A stretch of 64,000 bases of DNA, taken from positions 372,001 through 436,000 of the forward strand of contig JAQJZZ010000014.1 in NCBI GenBank assembly GCA_030077755.1, written 5' to 3'. Made by a program: the position numbers and the translations under genes. The notes beneath the pieces are model-generated. The model searched no databases. It saw nothing but the letters and a program-made list of their open reading frames with translations, and was not told where the DNA came from. The DNA is from Filosporella fistucella (lineage: Eukaryota > Ascomycota > Leotiomycetes > Helotiales). Below, one piece after another: positions 35,880-47,790 of this stretch (position 1 is its first letter; each line of letters opens with the position of its first letter).

Positions 35880-37380
35880 TGAGGATGCATGGGGTTTCTT
35901 GTAAAATGGATAGAAAGTCTAAAGCCCTTCGGCGGGACAGACACTTAAAAAAAGGCTACCCACTGCCTTGTATCTCAAGCACGGAGATCCGCTTGTGGCA
36001 GGCTATACAGCTCGGCGTGAGAAGAAGAGGAATCAGAGGTGGTCTGCAAGTAACACAACATTAGATCGGTCTGCCAGTCGGTACAAATGATAAGGAGAGT
36101 GCATGAGAAGGCGAGGGACTGTTGGAAAATGCAATCTGCCATACTCCCAGAAGTCGAGTCCCGGAAGGACCCCGAGTGACTACTATTCTTGGTACAAAGA
36201 ATAATGCTCTCGAGCACGACGGAGGGGTGCATATGACAATCCAACTGCACCTCAGGTGCTGCGGTGTGCAGGTTAGGGAAATTGAAGCGGCTTACCTCAC
36301 TCTTCAACACTTCTCTTCACAATGATAGAAGTGCTAGGCACCTGCGAGCAACACTGCTCCAAGCACTCACACAACTGAGGCAAAGGTCGACAGTGAGGTC
36401 GAGCCGGAAGAAGGGCTCAGTAGGTAGGTATATTAAGTTGAGAGCGGCGAAGAGTGTGTGTCTGTGGGAAATGTTCTGCCGGCGACTGGATCTTGCAGGA
36501 GGGAAAGACAGTGACCAATAGTGGAGATGAGTGGCTTCACGACGAGTTTGAACGCTCATGCGGGTTATCTGCACAGCGAGTTCGGTCCACTCTGGTTTGC
36601 TAGGGCCAGGATTAGGATGCTCAGTGCAATGTCGGAGTCGGACCCTGTTTAATCAAGGGTGTCGAGATGCAGGAGGGGCAGAGGCAGAGGCAGAGGCAGA
36701 GAAGAGGCAGAGGCAGAAATATTACAGTCTGCAGGAGAGTAGGAGAAGCCGGGAGCAACGCACACTGAAAGGAGGATATGATACGGAATGGTATGGTATG
36801 GTAGATATGGTCTAGTATCGTACGGGAGGGATGAGTAGAGGAAATTATGCACGATTCACGGCTGGCTGGGCGAGCAGCTGGTGGAGGAGGGATGTGAGGC
36901 AGAGGAAAAAGCAGCTGCAGAACGGACTCGACCGAGACGTATGAGCTGGTTTTGATGAATGATCTCGTAGTCTTGTAGGGTATAAGTTTCGCAGGTCGAT
37001 ATGGTAAGGTGAGGTCAGGTCTCGGAAGGTTTTGGTGGTTTTGTGGAAGTGGAGGAAAGTTGTGTTTCTTGGTGGCTGCAAGAAATGGTTGTTGGATTTA
37101 GTAGCGGCAGCGGCCCTCTGTCTGGTTCGGGACGGAATACGGAGGTATTCACGGTGGGATAGCGGACTGAGAGTGGATAGATGGTTGTAGGTGTAGATGA
37201 GGTTAGTGAGATTGTGTCGAAAGTGGGTTGTTGTTATGTTTGTGATTGCGGTGGGAAGTCATAGGAGGCCCAATATACAGCAGCAGACTGGCGAAGTGTG
37301 GTACTGATGTCGAAGTTCAAGGCAGGGAAGGTAGGTTTAGGTTGTTGTTTGATTCATTTTAGCACCTGGGGTAGTAGATA
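35880..37380. promoter_or_regulatory. Long upstream region of the LRR gene with microsatellites
   Basis: About 1.5 kb upstream of the LRR start. It holds a (GAGGCA)n-type tract at 36674-36717 and a (GGTAT)n tract at 36785-36803. Many short frames exist but none is convincing. The purine/pyrimidine asymmetry fits a long 5' leader or promoter. Confidence 0.4.
36674..36717. repeat. GAGGCA microsatellite
   Basis: Six or so GAGGCA/AGGCAG units with one AGAAGAGG interruption, upstream of the LRR gene. Confidence 0.85.
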
Positions 37381-38123
37381 CTAGGTTTCTACTCTGTATG
37401 TTCGAGTAGAGAAACTTGCAGATATGTCGACAGTAATGCTGTAAACACCTATTTGATGCGAGGACTCATAGTTTGTACTCAATATCGTAGTCTGCAGTTT
37501 TGCTGTTCACAGGCCACAGCTTGTCAGTTCGTAGGTAAGGTTCTGATCAACAAAGCCTGCCGCTGTTGTCTTCGTAATTTCGGGCTTTACGTAGCGCGGT
37601 GGGCGAAGTGGGCTGTTGATGTCTAAGTCTGTGCTCCAGCTCCTTGTGAGCTGCATTAGCGAGCACGACACTGTACTTGTCCAGTACAAGCTTGTCAAGC
37701 CCTTGAAATTTAGTGCCAAAACCCAGTGTGATCTTCACTGTTGGACCCCTCATGATGAAAATTTCAATATCTAGAACCAATACAGATTCAATATCAGATC
37801 AATCTCTTCCTCCCATTCAACGACTATATCTGCAATGCAGATGCAAGATACTGCAGATGATGGAAAGATTCTTACAGAAAAATTCACACAGGGAGCGAAA
37901 ATTGGTTCATCTTATTTCCATAACCATAATCATGTCCATATCAAGCTGGTACTTCCCAATATAGGATATTCTTCTGTCGTGCACCTTGAGGGGGCTATAA
38001 ACCTTCCATTCTAGCACACACTCTCACACCATTTGAAGCCGTATCAATATTCTCCGTACATGTTCTGCGCATTTTAACAATACTCGATACTAGTTTCCCG
38101 ATCCTGCATTCTCGTATTACTGA
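37381..38123. other. Intergenic, no gene seen
   Basis: Frames here are short and unrelated. I see no repeats or RNA genes. Confidence 0.5.
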
Positions 38124-38151
38124 CTCATTTTCATTTTCATTTTCATTTTCC
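38124..38151. repeat. TCATTT microsatellite
   Basis: Four copies of a TCATTT unit followed by a long pyrimidine-rich stretch (to about 38280), the usual look of a fungal 5' leader. Confidence 0.85.
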
Positions 38152-39250
38152 CAGCTCACCCTAAACATTTACACCGTCGTCTCGACTCTCCTCTCACCTC
38201 ACCTCTCATACACCCGCTCTTCATCTCAGCACTCATCCGCCCACTCACACCTCCTCGTCCTCACTTCCCTGAGTTGCGTCTAGTTTGTCCCACTCTGCCG
38301 TTGTTGTCACCGCTGTGAATAACATCAAATCGCGATCGACGGACTTTCACTCGACACGCTCTATTCACGACGAGATTACATCTCAGGTTCGCCTTCGCTC
38401 CTTGCCTAGCACCACCCAATCCTGTCCTTACCCTAGAACCCTAGGTAGATGTAGGCTTCTTTATCCCTGTGAGTGGGGTGGAAAGAGGCGGCTTGGCCGC
38501 TGGGAAGGGGTCTGAGGCGCTGGAATGCATGCCCAGCAGCACCGATTACCACCGATTACCACCAAAAACCTTCTCTGCACCAACCGCGATGACCTGAACA
38601 AAGCGACAAATCTCTTCGGCCAGGCCAATCATACTACACAAACCGCTTCCCTGACCTCAACAGCCTTCACTTCACCACACAAAAGGTCTCAGAAAAAAGA
38701 ACCCCCGCGATATCAATGTAGTCGTCGTCTTGGACATGATAAGCGACGGGGACGGGGTTGGAACTTGTTCACGACACCTTCATGCCGGACACTGCTGCTC
38801 TCACCGCTTCAACAACAATCCATTTTGGATTTCCCTTGCCACCACCTTCACGAACAAGCACTCTCCCTCAGCACTCGCCTTCAACCGCATCACACACCTC
38901 GAACTTTTGAAACCCTCTCTTGTATGGAGGAGACATGTCCTTCCTGGTCTCTAGCTTCTTCCCAGCCCGCCTCGAACTTATTCACCTACACCCTCCTTGC
39001 AAATCATTCCAAGCTGTTGCTGACCACAGTCATTATATTGATTATCAACGCAATCTACAGTCGATCGAACATGCCGGATTATACGAGACAATCGATTCAG
39101 CCTCACGCCCCGTGGTACTGGTCAGGTGAAACCCTCCCAATACTCTCCCTCTCCTAACTGACCTCTCACACCCTCATCAACCAAAAAGGTATCATTCTCA
39201 GCTTCACATCACAGTCAGCTCGCCGAGTATCATGCAACTTTTACCTCTGT
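38152..39250 (+). other. Possible transcribed leader with unresolved coding potential
   Basis: The C/T-rich start (38152-38290) resembles a promoter-leader. A 210-codon ATG frame covers 38525-39157 but is Ser/Thr/His-rich without family features. Its last part contains an ATG at about 39071 (MPDYTRQSIQPHAPWYWSG) followed by a GTGAAA donor-like site, which could be the first coding exon of a gene whose other exons I could not find. Non-coding transcription is equally possible. Confidence 0.25.
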
Positions 39251-41589
39251 CTTGCGCATGCATTGTGTGGCTAAGGTGGCTAGTCGAGACATCTTAGAAT
39301 CGACCTGTCATCTGAGTATTTTTATGTTCAATGCGAAACTGCATCGACGCTCTTACCACCGAGCGAACGGTGTGCAAACAAAAAGCAAATGGAATGCCTC
39401 TTGTAGGTGTACCGAGGTCTTGCAGGACTTTGCAGGCCCGTGGTGCACCAAGTTGCAGGTCATGTCGGTCATTCGACAGTTTTGGATGCTGCTGCAGGTG
39501 CTTGAGGCTTGAGCCTGGCCAGTGAAGCATTCCAATTGAGACTTTGATACAAGATAGGGCACAATATCAAAAGTGTGGGGTTTGGCCGCCGTCAATTTGG
39601 CCCGCACATCCTCTACAGAGTAGGTTCAATTCTAACTTTCCAACGGAGGTTGATCCCATCCTATGGCGCCTTCGGATGACACCTTCTCATATTATTGGCA
39701 AGGGAATATCTTCAGTGTCATACTAGACGGTTTGTACCGTATGTGAATGAGGCATGGGAACACAGTGCAGCTGACTCTATTTCCATATTCCACCACATCT
39801 CAGGAATTTGCCCCAGAAGTTCGGAACCCTCGGCAGCTCTGGCCACTCATTCCAACATGCTTCTCACAGGCACTATCTCCAAGACGGCATTGGACAATCC
39901 AACATCTCAGCTGCATTTAACTTCACAACACCAAGATGACGCGCAACACATTTATCGTGAGATTTACTTTCACTTCTGACAGCGGTAGCGGTGAGGGGTT
40001 CCAAGTTATCATTAATGGACCCTCAAGGTTGCCGAGAGAAACCTTAATCTGATCTTGCCAGGCTTCATCCGTGCACAGCAGTTTGATTGAATGCTGCACA
40101 TCACGACACTAGCGTTTAATAGAGGCTAAGATATGGTAGCTACGGTATCTCTCTAATCCTGGCGGCATAAGCGCTTCACCCAGAAAAAGTCATCTACTGG
40201 ACTTCCGATGCCGCTCATAACATTTCCAACACCATTCCCAAATCCTCGAGAGCGCGGTGCATCGAAACACTTTGGAACATCATCGTGAAATGGATGCGTG
40301 ATTGACGGGGGTATTGCTCACCGTCGTTTCGTTTCATCGGGATCTTCACCGGCGACGATAATACTCTGAATGTACTCATCCAGTCGGATAATTTATCTAC
40401 TGGCGGGGTAACACAAGTCGCACAACGAAGATATACTACTGTCACTTACCCAAAGTATATGCACCCATCTTTACGTTTGGATTATGATCAACGGAGTGGG
40501 GGATTTAACATTTATCCAGATCGAATGGCTTTAAGAAACGTGGGAGGCGTCCAAGCGGGTTTGAGTCAGGTATGTTGGAATCGTGACTCTCTTTTGTTGT
40601 AGATCATATCACATCCCTTCTCTTTTTTCCAGAAGCCTTGCATTTCTTTAGGACGGGACTGGGTAAGGTAAAAAAGTGTTTCTGTTTCTGCATGTGAATG
40701 AATGGCGGGGTTCACCTGTATCACGTGCAGTGTCTCATCGCAGAAATTGTCTCCTCCAATCGAGCCCGACCATCTCAAAATGAACCAAAATCCAAGACTC
40801 GGATTCGCAGACCTTTTCACGCCAAGAACTTCTTCGGGAAACGGCACTGAGATCACTCTGCCTTCCTATTCTTACCTCCCTAACCAGCCATTCCCGTGAC
40901 AAAAAGCTTATGCTTGTTGAAAGCGTTTGCTGTCAGTTTCCCAGAGCTGGGATTACCCCTCAGAATGAACACGTCTGCATCCTAAGTGGGACGAATACTA
41001 CGTCATATTGTTATAAAATATCCTATTATATTTCTCTTCGCGACGATTATTTCACTGGGAAATACCGATTGGGCATCGAACATCACAAGTTCGAGCTTGT
41101 ATATCTTTCTTGCTGCGTGACACAATAATTCGACTAAAAATGCTTGGCTTTGAACCCCCATTTCTACCTGTCGAATTTATCACAGATAGTTTCAACCTCA
41201 GGTGTGAGAGACGTCATAGAGGTCCACTATACCAACTCTCACCTCAGGTGAGAGAAGGGATAGCTTGTCATTAGATAATACGTAGCGGAGATCGTTGCCA
41301 TTTGCAGATCATCTACCCTTCTGTTTGGGTACGGCGGTAAACAGCCTCGTTGTCGCTATTGGCAACTAGACCCCTATTTCGAATTTTCCTTTTGTTTACA
41401 CCGCTTGTGTATATCCACTTAGTCTGTGGTAGTTGTCCGTGATGGTAGGAGAGGAACAGGAGAGGTGGGAGGTATGTTTATTTTCCTATGCCTCGCCAAT
41501 AAGCGAGATAAAGGGGGGCAAGATAGTTGGATTGATAGAGATTCTTCTCGTATGTCTAGTGACTAGCTAGGCTGGCCAACATCTCCACT
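39251..41589. other. Gene-poor region
   Basis: No supported gene in 2.3 kb. One small palindrome, CTCACCTCAGGTGAG (around 41238-41253), faces a partner CCTCAGGTGTGAG at about 41200, forming an inverted pair. Confidence 0.5.
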
Positions 41590-42060
41590 TGTATTTTCTC
41601 ACCGTTGGAAGTTTGATAGACCGTAGTACCTATTTCTACAAGCTACGTTCGTTTCATCCGCTAGTGCTTCTACCGGAGAATAGGCACTGAATATCATCCT
41701 CCGTAACGACATCGTCGATAGCAACCTAGCGAATACTCACCGGTACCGCTGCTCATAAGTTAAGATGCGGGATTGCTCACCGTTGGAGATTGAAATGCTC
41801 ACGAGTGTTTCTATTCGTGCAAGCCGGATTCTATAAGCTAATCTCTTGTTTGTTTTTTCCTAGATGCCGAAGAATAGGAGCTTCATCTCTAACTCCGAGA
41901 AAGCCTATACAATATCGCCGATCTGAATAATTTTATAAGTTTAATACATTGCTAGTGCTACTTCTTCTAAAGTAAGAGACAGGCTAGCTTACCATTGAAG
42001 TTTGAAATGCACACGCGATGTATATAGATTTTCACAATTGTAATATTGCTTAGTAAAAGG
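41590..42060. repeat. Degenerate repeat, three copies of a CTCACCGTTGGA unit
   Basis: Copies begin at about 41599 (CTCACCGTTGGAAGTTTGA), 41775 (CTCACCGTTGGAGATTGAA) and 41988 (CTTACCATTGAAGTTTGAA), so they are about 176 and 213 bp apart. The first two also share TATTTCTACAAGC / TATTCGTGCAAGC and AGAATAGG downstream. The third is the most A/T-shifted. No coding potential is seen. Confidence 0.55.
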
Positions 42061-42189
42061 ATTATAGGAATCAATTTTTATAAATCCTAAGAGAGGCTAT
42101 TTTCAATATTCTATTTTAAGAAGAAATAGCGAACTTGATTCTAGTTTTACACAAGGAGAAAGGCTTTGTTATATTTCTATGAATGGAAC

Positions 42190-42305
42190 AAGATAGGATA
42201 TAAAATAAGATATAGAATATGATATGGGATAAGATATGAGAAAAGATATAAGATAAGATATATAATGGGATATAAGAAAGGAGAGGATATAAGATAAGAT
42301 AAGAC
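42190..42305. repeat. AAGATAT-type degenerate microsatellite
   Basis: Runs of GATATAAGATAAGATAT and variants over about 115 bp, A/G-rich on the plus strand. Confidence 0.75.
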
Positions 42306-42389
42306 AAACCCTATGATTTGCAATAAAATTAATACTTAATAAAGAAGAGATTTTGTTGCATATCGTGAGACTTGTCTTTTATAATTATA

Positions 42390-42610
42390 GCTTCTCGTCT
42401 TATTCCGGTTCTTTACTTCTTAACATAACTTCTCGTCTTGATTTCTCGTCTTAATTCCTCGTTTTCTACCTTCATCTTCGTCTTCCATTAAACCTGCGTC
42501 TTCTCTTAAGCCTTCGTCTTGCCTTGACTCCTCGTCTTGCCTTGACTCATCGTCCTGCCTCTTCGCCTTACCTGCTCGCCTTTATTTTGCTACTTTGTCT
42601 TGCCCCTTCT
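42390..42610. repeat. CGTCTT-rich degenerate short repeat
   Basis: The word CGTCTT returns every 12-20 bp (CTCGTCTTGCCTTGACT in tandem around 42520-42550). On the minus strand it would read as a charged Asp/Glu/Arg/Gln repeat (ESRQDEESRQDEG), continuous with the coding relic next to it, so it may be the repeat-encoding tail of that relic. Confidence 0.6.
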
Positions 42611-42673
42611 TCTATCTCTCTGCTTTCTTACTTACTTAATCTATAAAAACCCCTCTTATTAAAGAATTTATAC

Positions 42674-42905
42674 AAGTATTTTAATTACTAGCAAGCTCTT
42701 CCTGTCTTGTTTTTAATCTCGTTATTACCTCCTCCGTTAAGCTCTCGCCAATAACTTCCTTAATATATTCCTTATTCTACTTAAGACTCTCAATTCTATT
42801 CTGCTAATCTAGCATTAGGCTTTGACTCTCCCTAAGTTGTTTTAGTAGCGCCTGAGTCTTATTCTCCTTCCCTTGTCTAATAGATTAATACTACTTATAA
42901 ACTGC
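42674..42905 (-). pseudogene. RIP-like relic of a coiled-coil coding repeat
   Basis: The minus strand reads as a helical, Gln/Glu/Lys-rich peptide in one frame (QALLKQLRESQSLML, IKEVIGESLTEEVITRL, KTRQEELASN), broken by TAG twice and TAA once. These stops fall where Gln codons would suit the heptads, as expected if CAG/CAA had become TAG/TAA by C-to-T change. The surroundings are very AT-rich. This fits a repeat-induced-point-mutation relic, probably from a transposon-borne protein; the family is not recognised. Confidence 0.5.
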
Positions 42906-43392
42906 TTAATAATACTATAAAGACAGACTATTAATCCCATCTTCATCCTCTCTAACCTATTAATGATACATCCAGAAGAACACTACCTCATCTTAGTGAG
43001 TCTTAAGTCGCGACTATATTCTATAATACGAGAGTAGCACGCTAGAAACGATATTCAACTCCATCCCTTATATTCAAAGCAAATATCAAGTATATTCTAT
43101 TCAAATCTAACACACCCTCTTCCTACCAAAGATAAACAAATACGATATGATCTCACTCTTCTTATCAATTCTTCAGGTGGATTTCGAAGGAAAGGTGGGG
43201 TAATGTACCGTGGTTGTAGAGTATCAGATATCGAGTGTATGATTGATGTCACGATTTCACCTTTTACCCCCTTAACTTCAGTCCTCATTTCCGGTTCTCT
43301 AAACTTCAACCAATTACCTGTACTTAATTCCTCTGAGATCTATTTCTCATTACTTTGATAATAATAAATTAAAATATTCTATTCCGGAAAAC
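42906..43392. other. AT-rich flank, promoter side of the small-protein gene
   Basis: No gene. A short motif AGTCGCGACTTA (minus strand, 43004-43015) recurs near 58893-58904. Confidence 0.5.
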
Positions 43393-44092
43393 ATGGCTTC
43401 AAACACAGCTTTTATATCCGATACCCTAGCTTCTGGGTCGAAAGTTGGAGGAGGGGCGGAGGGAGAGGTAAGATCCCTTTCTTTTCCTCCTAGTATTTTT
43501 ATTTCATCATTTTATATTTCATTCTATCCATGTCATCTTTGCCAGCTACCCTCTCTACCCATTTCCTCCTCTCCTACTCCTTTCCTACTCCACCACATCC
43601 AACCTAAACCCAATCCTAACCCCTCATCTTCTCCCCTTTCCCACTCCCCCACATCCAACACATTAGAGTGTGTATATAGTATAAAAGAAAAGAATAGAAA
43701 GCTGATACACTCGAAACAGCACGAGAAAAAAGGTCTGAAAGATAAAATAAAAGATAAACTCTCCCCCAACGGGCCAGGAGAAACTAAAGGGTTGAAAGGA
43801 AGTGAAGGTGTACGTGCAATTCAATCCAATCTCTCCCTTTCCTTTCCTTTCCCCTTTCCTTTCCCCTTTCCTTTCCCTTCCTACCATCCTCCTTAATAAA
43901 CCCACCTTCTTCCACTCACTCCCTCTCTCCTTTCCCACTTCGATCATTGTTTCTTCTTCTCTTTTCCTTCTCCTTTTGGATAAATTTAATACAATAACAT
44001 AGGAAACCATCAAAAACGCAGCGTCCTTCGGACAAGATACAGCTGGAGAGCGACATGGACAGGCTAACAGGGATGTCAATCGTGAGGTCTAG
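43393..44092 (+). CDS. Small hydrophilic disordered protein (stress/LEA-like)
   Basis: Proposed exons are 43393-43467, 43720-43809 and 44003-44092, giving 84 residues with no Cys or Trp. Exon 1 encodes MASNTAFISDTLASGSKVGG, exon 2 a basic piece (EKKGLKDKIKDKLSPNGPGE), exon 3 a polar piece (ETIKNAASFGQDTAGERHGQ). Donors GTAAGA and GTACGT and acceptors ACAG and ATAG are all phase 0, so the middle exon could also be skipped (54 residues). An AAAG acceptor at about 43701 would add six residues. The composition resembles small fungal stress or conidiation proteins, but I do not recognise a named family. Intron 2 holds a CCTTTCC tract. Confidence 0.5.
43834..43881. repeat. CCTTTCC polypyrimidine tract inside an intron
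   Basis: Repeated CTTTCC/CCCTTT words form a 48-bp pure pyrimidine run in the second intron of the small-protein gene. Confidence 0.85.
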
Positions 44093-44571
44093 CTAGGGGA
44101 TTCTAGGGCTGGTTAGGAGAGATGTGATGAGATGTGATAGTGAATGGGAATGTAGTTTAAGGAGAGGATTTGGATTTGGATTTAGCGACTATACGCTGAT
44201 ATGTAGGTTAGAGCCGGGTGAGCGGGAGGGGATTCCGAGGCAGGTATACGTATGATTCAACGAATGCTTAGTTTATTTGCGAGTTGGGTGCGCTTGGTTC
44301 CGAGGAAGATTTATGTATAACATGCTCACTATTTCTACCTAGTACTCACTGTATTTCTATCCGTCCCTTGACTCTGGCTACTTCCTAGAACTCACCTGTT
44401 GCATGACCACACAGTAGTTTCCAAGCAAGGCAGAGTTGAAAAACACAGCTTCCGTCATTTTCCGATCCAGTCCTATGTATGATACAATCCTTTTGCCTAT
44501 CCGCTTACTCCGACATATTCCAAATTCATATACAATACCGTCATTGCTGTGTGTTACTTTTACCTCCCATT
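44093..44571. other. Convergent intergenic spacer
   Basis: 479 bp between the small-protein gene and the second transcription factor. No gene seen. Confidence 0.5.
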
Positions 44572-47500
44572 TCAAGTTCCCATAAAATCAGATCTTGCCA
44601 TACCAAACAATGGGACGGTACTGTCACTGACTCCCTGAACATCGACTAAGTTACCCATTCCACTCTGTGAAGGGGCGCCTGGTGTTGTGTTCTGCACCAG
44701 TGAAGCCGGCCATTGCCATAGAGTTTCAAAGTCGATTTCGGCATCTCCTAACGATTCATTACCATCGTTACTGCCAGCGCTATGAGATGATACACGAGCA
44801 AGGTCGAAAAAAGTGTCGAGCGAATTATGTCGTGATGACGACATAGGGTCCGTTTGGAATAGGTTTGCCGACATTCGTGGCGTGTTTGCAAACGGTATTG
44901 TTGGACTTATATTAGGATTTGAATTATGGCGGCCCAAGTTTGGTTCGGCGACTGTGGGTATCGGAGTTTTGGAAGGCGTGAATGTACCAGAGCCTGGAAA
45001 TAGCCCACTCAAGTCTGTATCATCTGCCATAGCAGATGGTTGTACGAATCCCGTATGTTGATCAGCGCTCAGCTGTTGAGAGCGGGCTGTCTGTTGGCGT
45101 ATGACAACATCTCGAAATGATGTCAGGATGAAAAGGAGACGACTTCCTTGTGGATCGCGTTGAGCAAAGTAACGCATTATATTAACGGAATTGTTGATTG
45201 AGGTATTGGCGGACGGGTTGTGATACAGTGCTGAGAACTCGTTTGATAGAATGACAAGCGCGGAAGCGAATAAAAAGTACCTTTATTTCATGTTAGGAGA
45301 TGGTCACAATTGTGAACACTGCAACTTACAAGACAAACGGATTTCGATGTGGTAGATATCGTCCATCCAAAGCGTTCTGTACCAGCGATATACTATGACT
45401 GCTTGCAATAACACATGCCTCTGCAAACTTTTCCATCCTCGTACCGGTTCTCTCTGGCCGTGAGCCTGGCTGTGCCCTTTCTTGATGAACTTTATTCATC
45501 AGAAATAGAAAGAATGGCCTAGTAAGTAGAATGATGGAATGGCAGTATAATAAATTGACATGCAGTATAGCAATTCCTTGGGACGGATTTGTAGATGTTG
45601 CTTGGCGGTGATGTAGGGATGGATCCAATGCTTTGGGCCAACCCTTACAATTGTCTGCTATCTCTTGTGCAAGTCTTGTAGATATTTTCCGATGTGAGTA
45701 CACTTTCTCAAGTACTACACCAATCACATGACAGCTACGAACGGATGCTTCTAGACCAAGAGCACTTGGACTTGTATAGCTTGCGTTTGCAGCGGTAGGA
45801 AATGGTGCTTGAGGAAATGGTGCTTTTTCACCAGTATGGAGTGTCGTGCCAGAGCAATCACTTTCTCTAATAGCTGTAGGTCGACCTAGAGAAGCGGCTA
45901 GAAATCTGTCAAGAACAAATAGTGATCGCCAGAGATTCCGACGAATTGATTGCTCGGCGCTGCTAAAGATACACATAGTCTCATCTCGGTGTAATCCAAG
46001 GGCGAATGCTGAGCGAACAGCCATTCCTGAAAATGTCAGAAAAAATCGAGATGGGGTCAGCTCACTCACCATAGTACGCGTATGCGGCGTTTCTCCTCGA
46101 GACAGCCAATGTGTATACTGACATCAAGGTAAGAGCTTGAATACTCCAGAACCCGGCATCCTCAAAACCAGATGAAGGATCTGCTAGAAGCTTTGCGTCC
46201 GAATAGAAAACTTCAGCACGATCTACCGGTTCAGATCTCAAGCGTTGTATTATGGCATCTTCTTGGGTTCCAGGTGAAGGAGCTGCCATGACCAAGCCGA
46301 TAGCAAACATTAGGTATAGTTGACAGAGCCATGATGGGTCTACGCTGAGAGGATTCGAGTAACAATTATCGAGGGATGTCATGAAAGATTTTCGATGACA
46401 TATCTCAAGCAAACCATTAATCTACTAAGGTTAGAGTTGTCACGCCAGAATGGGTCTTGACTCACATTTGTGAAGTACGAGTCAACAAGAACGATGGCTG
46501 TCTGTTTATCAGGAAGTAGATGAGTCCTTCGTAAATCTTTTGGCAGATTCACAGTCGCCTCTACAATTCTGTGCCGTCTCGGATCATTCGTGAAAGGAGA
46601 CTGGCCTGCCACATTATCGACAATCATTCTTATCAATTGTAAAAATGAAAGTGTTGCAGAGTCTCCAATGTATACTATTGAATGATGAGTGAGATGCGTG
46701 AGAGTGGACGGGGCGACGAACATAGTCTGCCAGAAGGATCTTGCAACATTCTGCTGTTGCTGTATACAACAGCTTCTTCATCTTGACCACTAACGGTGGA
46801 GTCGCCTCCAGATATCAATACCGGTTCTTCCTTCTCGACATCAAGATTGGGTTTGTATTCTTTTCCATCCGATAATGGCACAACAGTGTTGCCAGGAGTG
46901 TTCGTACTGGCAGGATCAACTGAAGTCCCGTTCAGTACTGGAACATTATCCGAAGCCCATTGTACTGATTGTCCTGCGTGTCTTACGACAGGTGAATTTT
47001 GTGAATCAGAAGCAGGTGCGACCTCAATGGATGAGGGGTCTATCATCCGACGTTTCGGAGAAGGTTGATCTTCATTCTCTTGATCGGGAGAGCCGTACGT
47101 GCAGGGCAAATTTCTTTTTGAGCAAGTTTGACATGGTTTAAGCCCATTGCACTTGATTTTGTCAGTTGAAGAATTCCACAGAACGGAAGAAAAATGACAT
47201 GTCAACTGGAGTATAAGTCTGTTGTCGCTGGACAGCCTGCTTGTACAATTCCATAAAAGACCACCACCAACAGCGAAGGCCAAGATAGCAACTGCAGATC
47301 ATATAACCTGGAGGACAGTCACATGATATCTATTCTTGCCTGCATCTGGGAGGACCTCGAATAATTAGATGCATTGATACTGCAGAATGGCGCCAACTAG
47401 CTTACTGCTGAAGGTGGCTTGCAGTTCTGGGCAGCATCGGATGCGAATTCCAATTTACAGCAGCACGACTGATGCCATAGATCAGAGCATGACTTGCTCG

Positions 47501-47790
47501 AGAGGTATATAGAACTTTGTCATGGAGATGTCCACCGCCTTACAGCATAGTGAAGCATCCTATAGCAACCATCATATTTTCAAGTCTCACAATTGGAAGA
47601 ATTGAGGCAAGTGGCCTGATTGAGAAACAATAGTATGTTCTTCGACCAAAGGAGAAATATAGAAGGGGGTGGTAATAATTTATGCAAAGGAATAATACAG
47701 CTGACTTACTTTCTGCTTCCGACGTTTACAGCTGTCGCAAGCCTGAGCTGTACGTTGCCGTTTGTCAGGATCCACCTTCGGACGTGTCAT
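44572..47790 (-). CDS. Zn(2)-C6 fungal-specific transcription factor
   Basis: Six exons (47710-47790, 46722-47151, 46466-46674, 46070-46421, 45330-46026, 44572-45280) join in frame to 825 residues. The zinc cluster spans exons 1 and 2: Cys18-x2-Cys21-x6-Cys28-x5-Cys34-x2-Cys37-x6-Cys44, after a basic MTRPKVDPDKRQR start. The 558-bp first intron lies exactly before Cys28; the other four are 43-49 bp. A disordered acidic linker (about 50-165) leads into the fungal transcription factor domain (about 170-560), with YIGDSATLSFLQLIRM, LLPDKQTAIVLVDSYF, AVRSAFALGLHRDE and RRNLWRSLFVLDRFLAASLGRP. The C-terminal 200 residues are Ser/Pro/Asn-rich and probably activate transcription. Target genes unknown; the CoA-transferase gene is the divergent neighbour 1.9 kb away. 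Confidence 0.92.

Noticed and set aside
38525..39157. 210-codon ATG frame after a pyrimidine-rich leader
   Set aside because: Composition (Ser, Thr, His, Leu) is that of random C-rich DNA; I kept it only as an unresolved transcribed region.
42390..42610. Regularly spaced CGTCTT words as a possible CRISPR-like array
   Set aside because: Spacing is irregular, units are short and there are no distinct spacers; CRISPR arrays are also not expected in a fungal nuclear contig.
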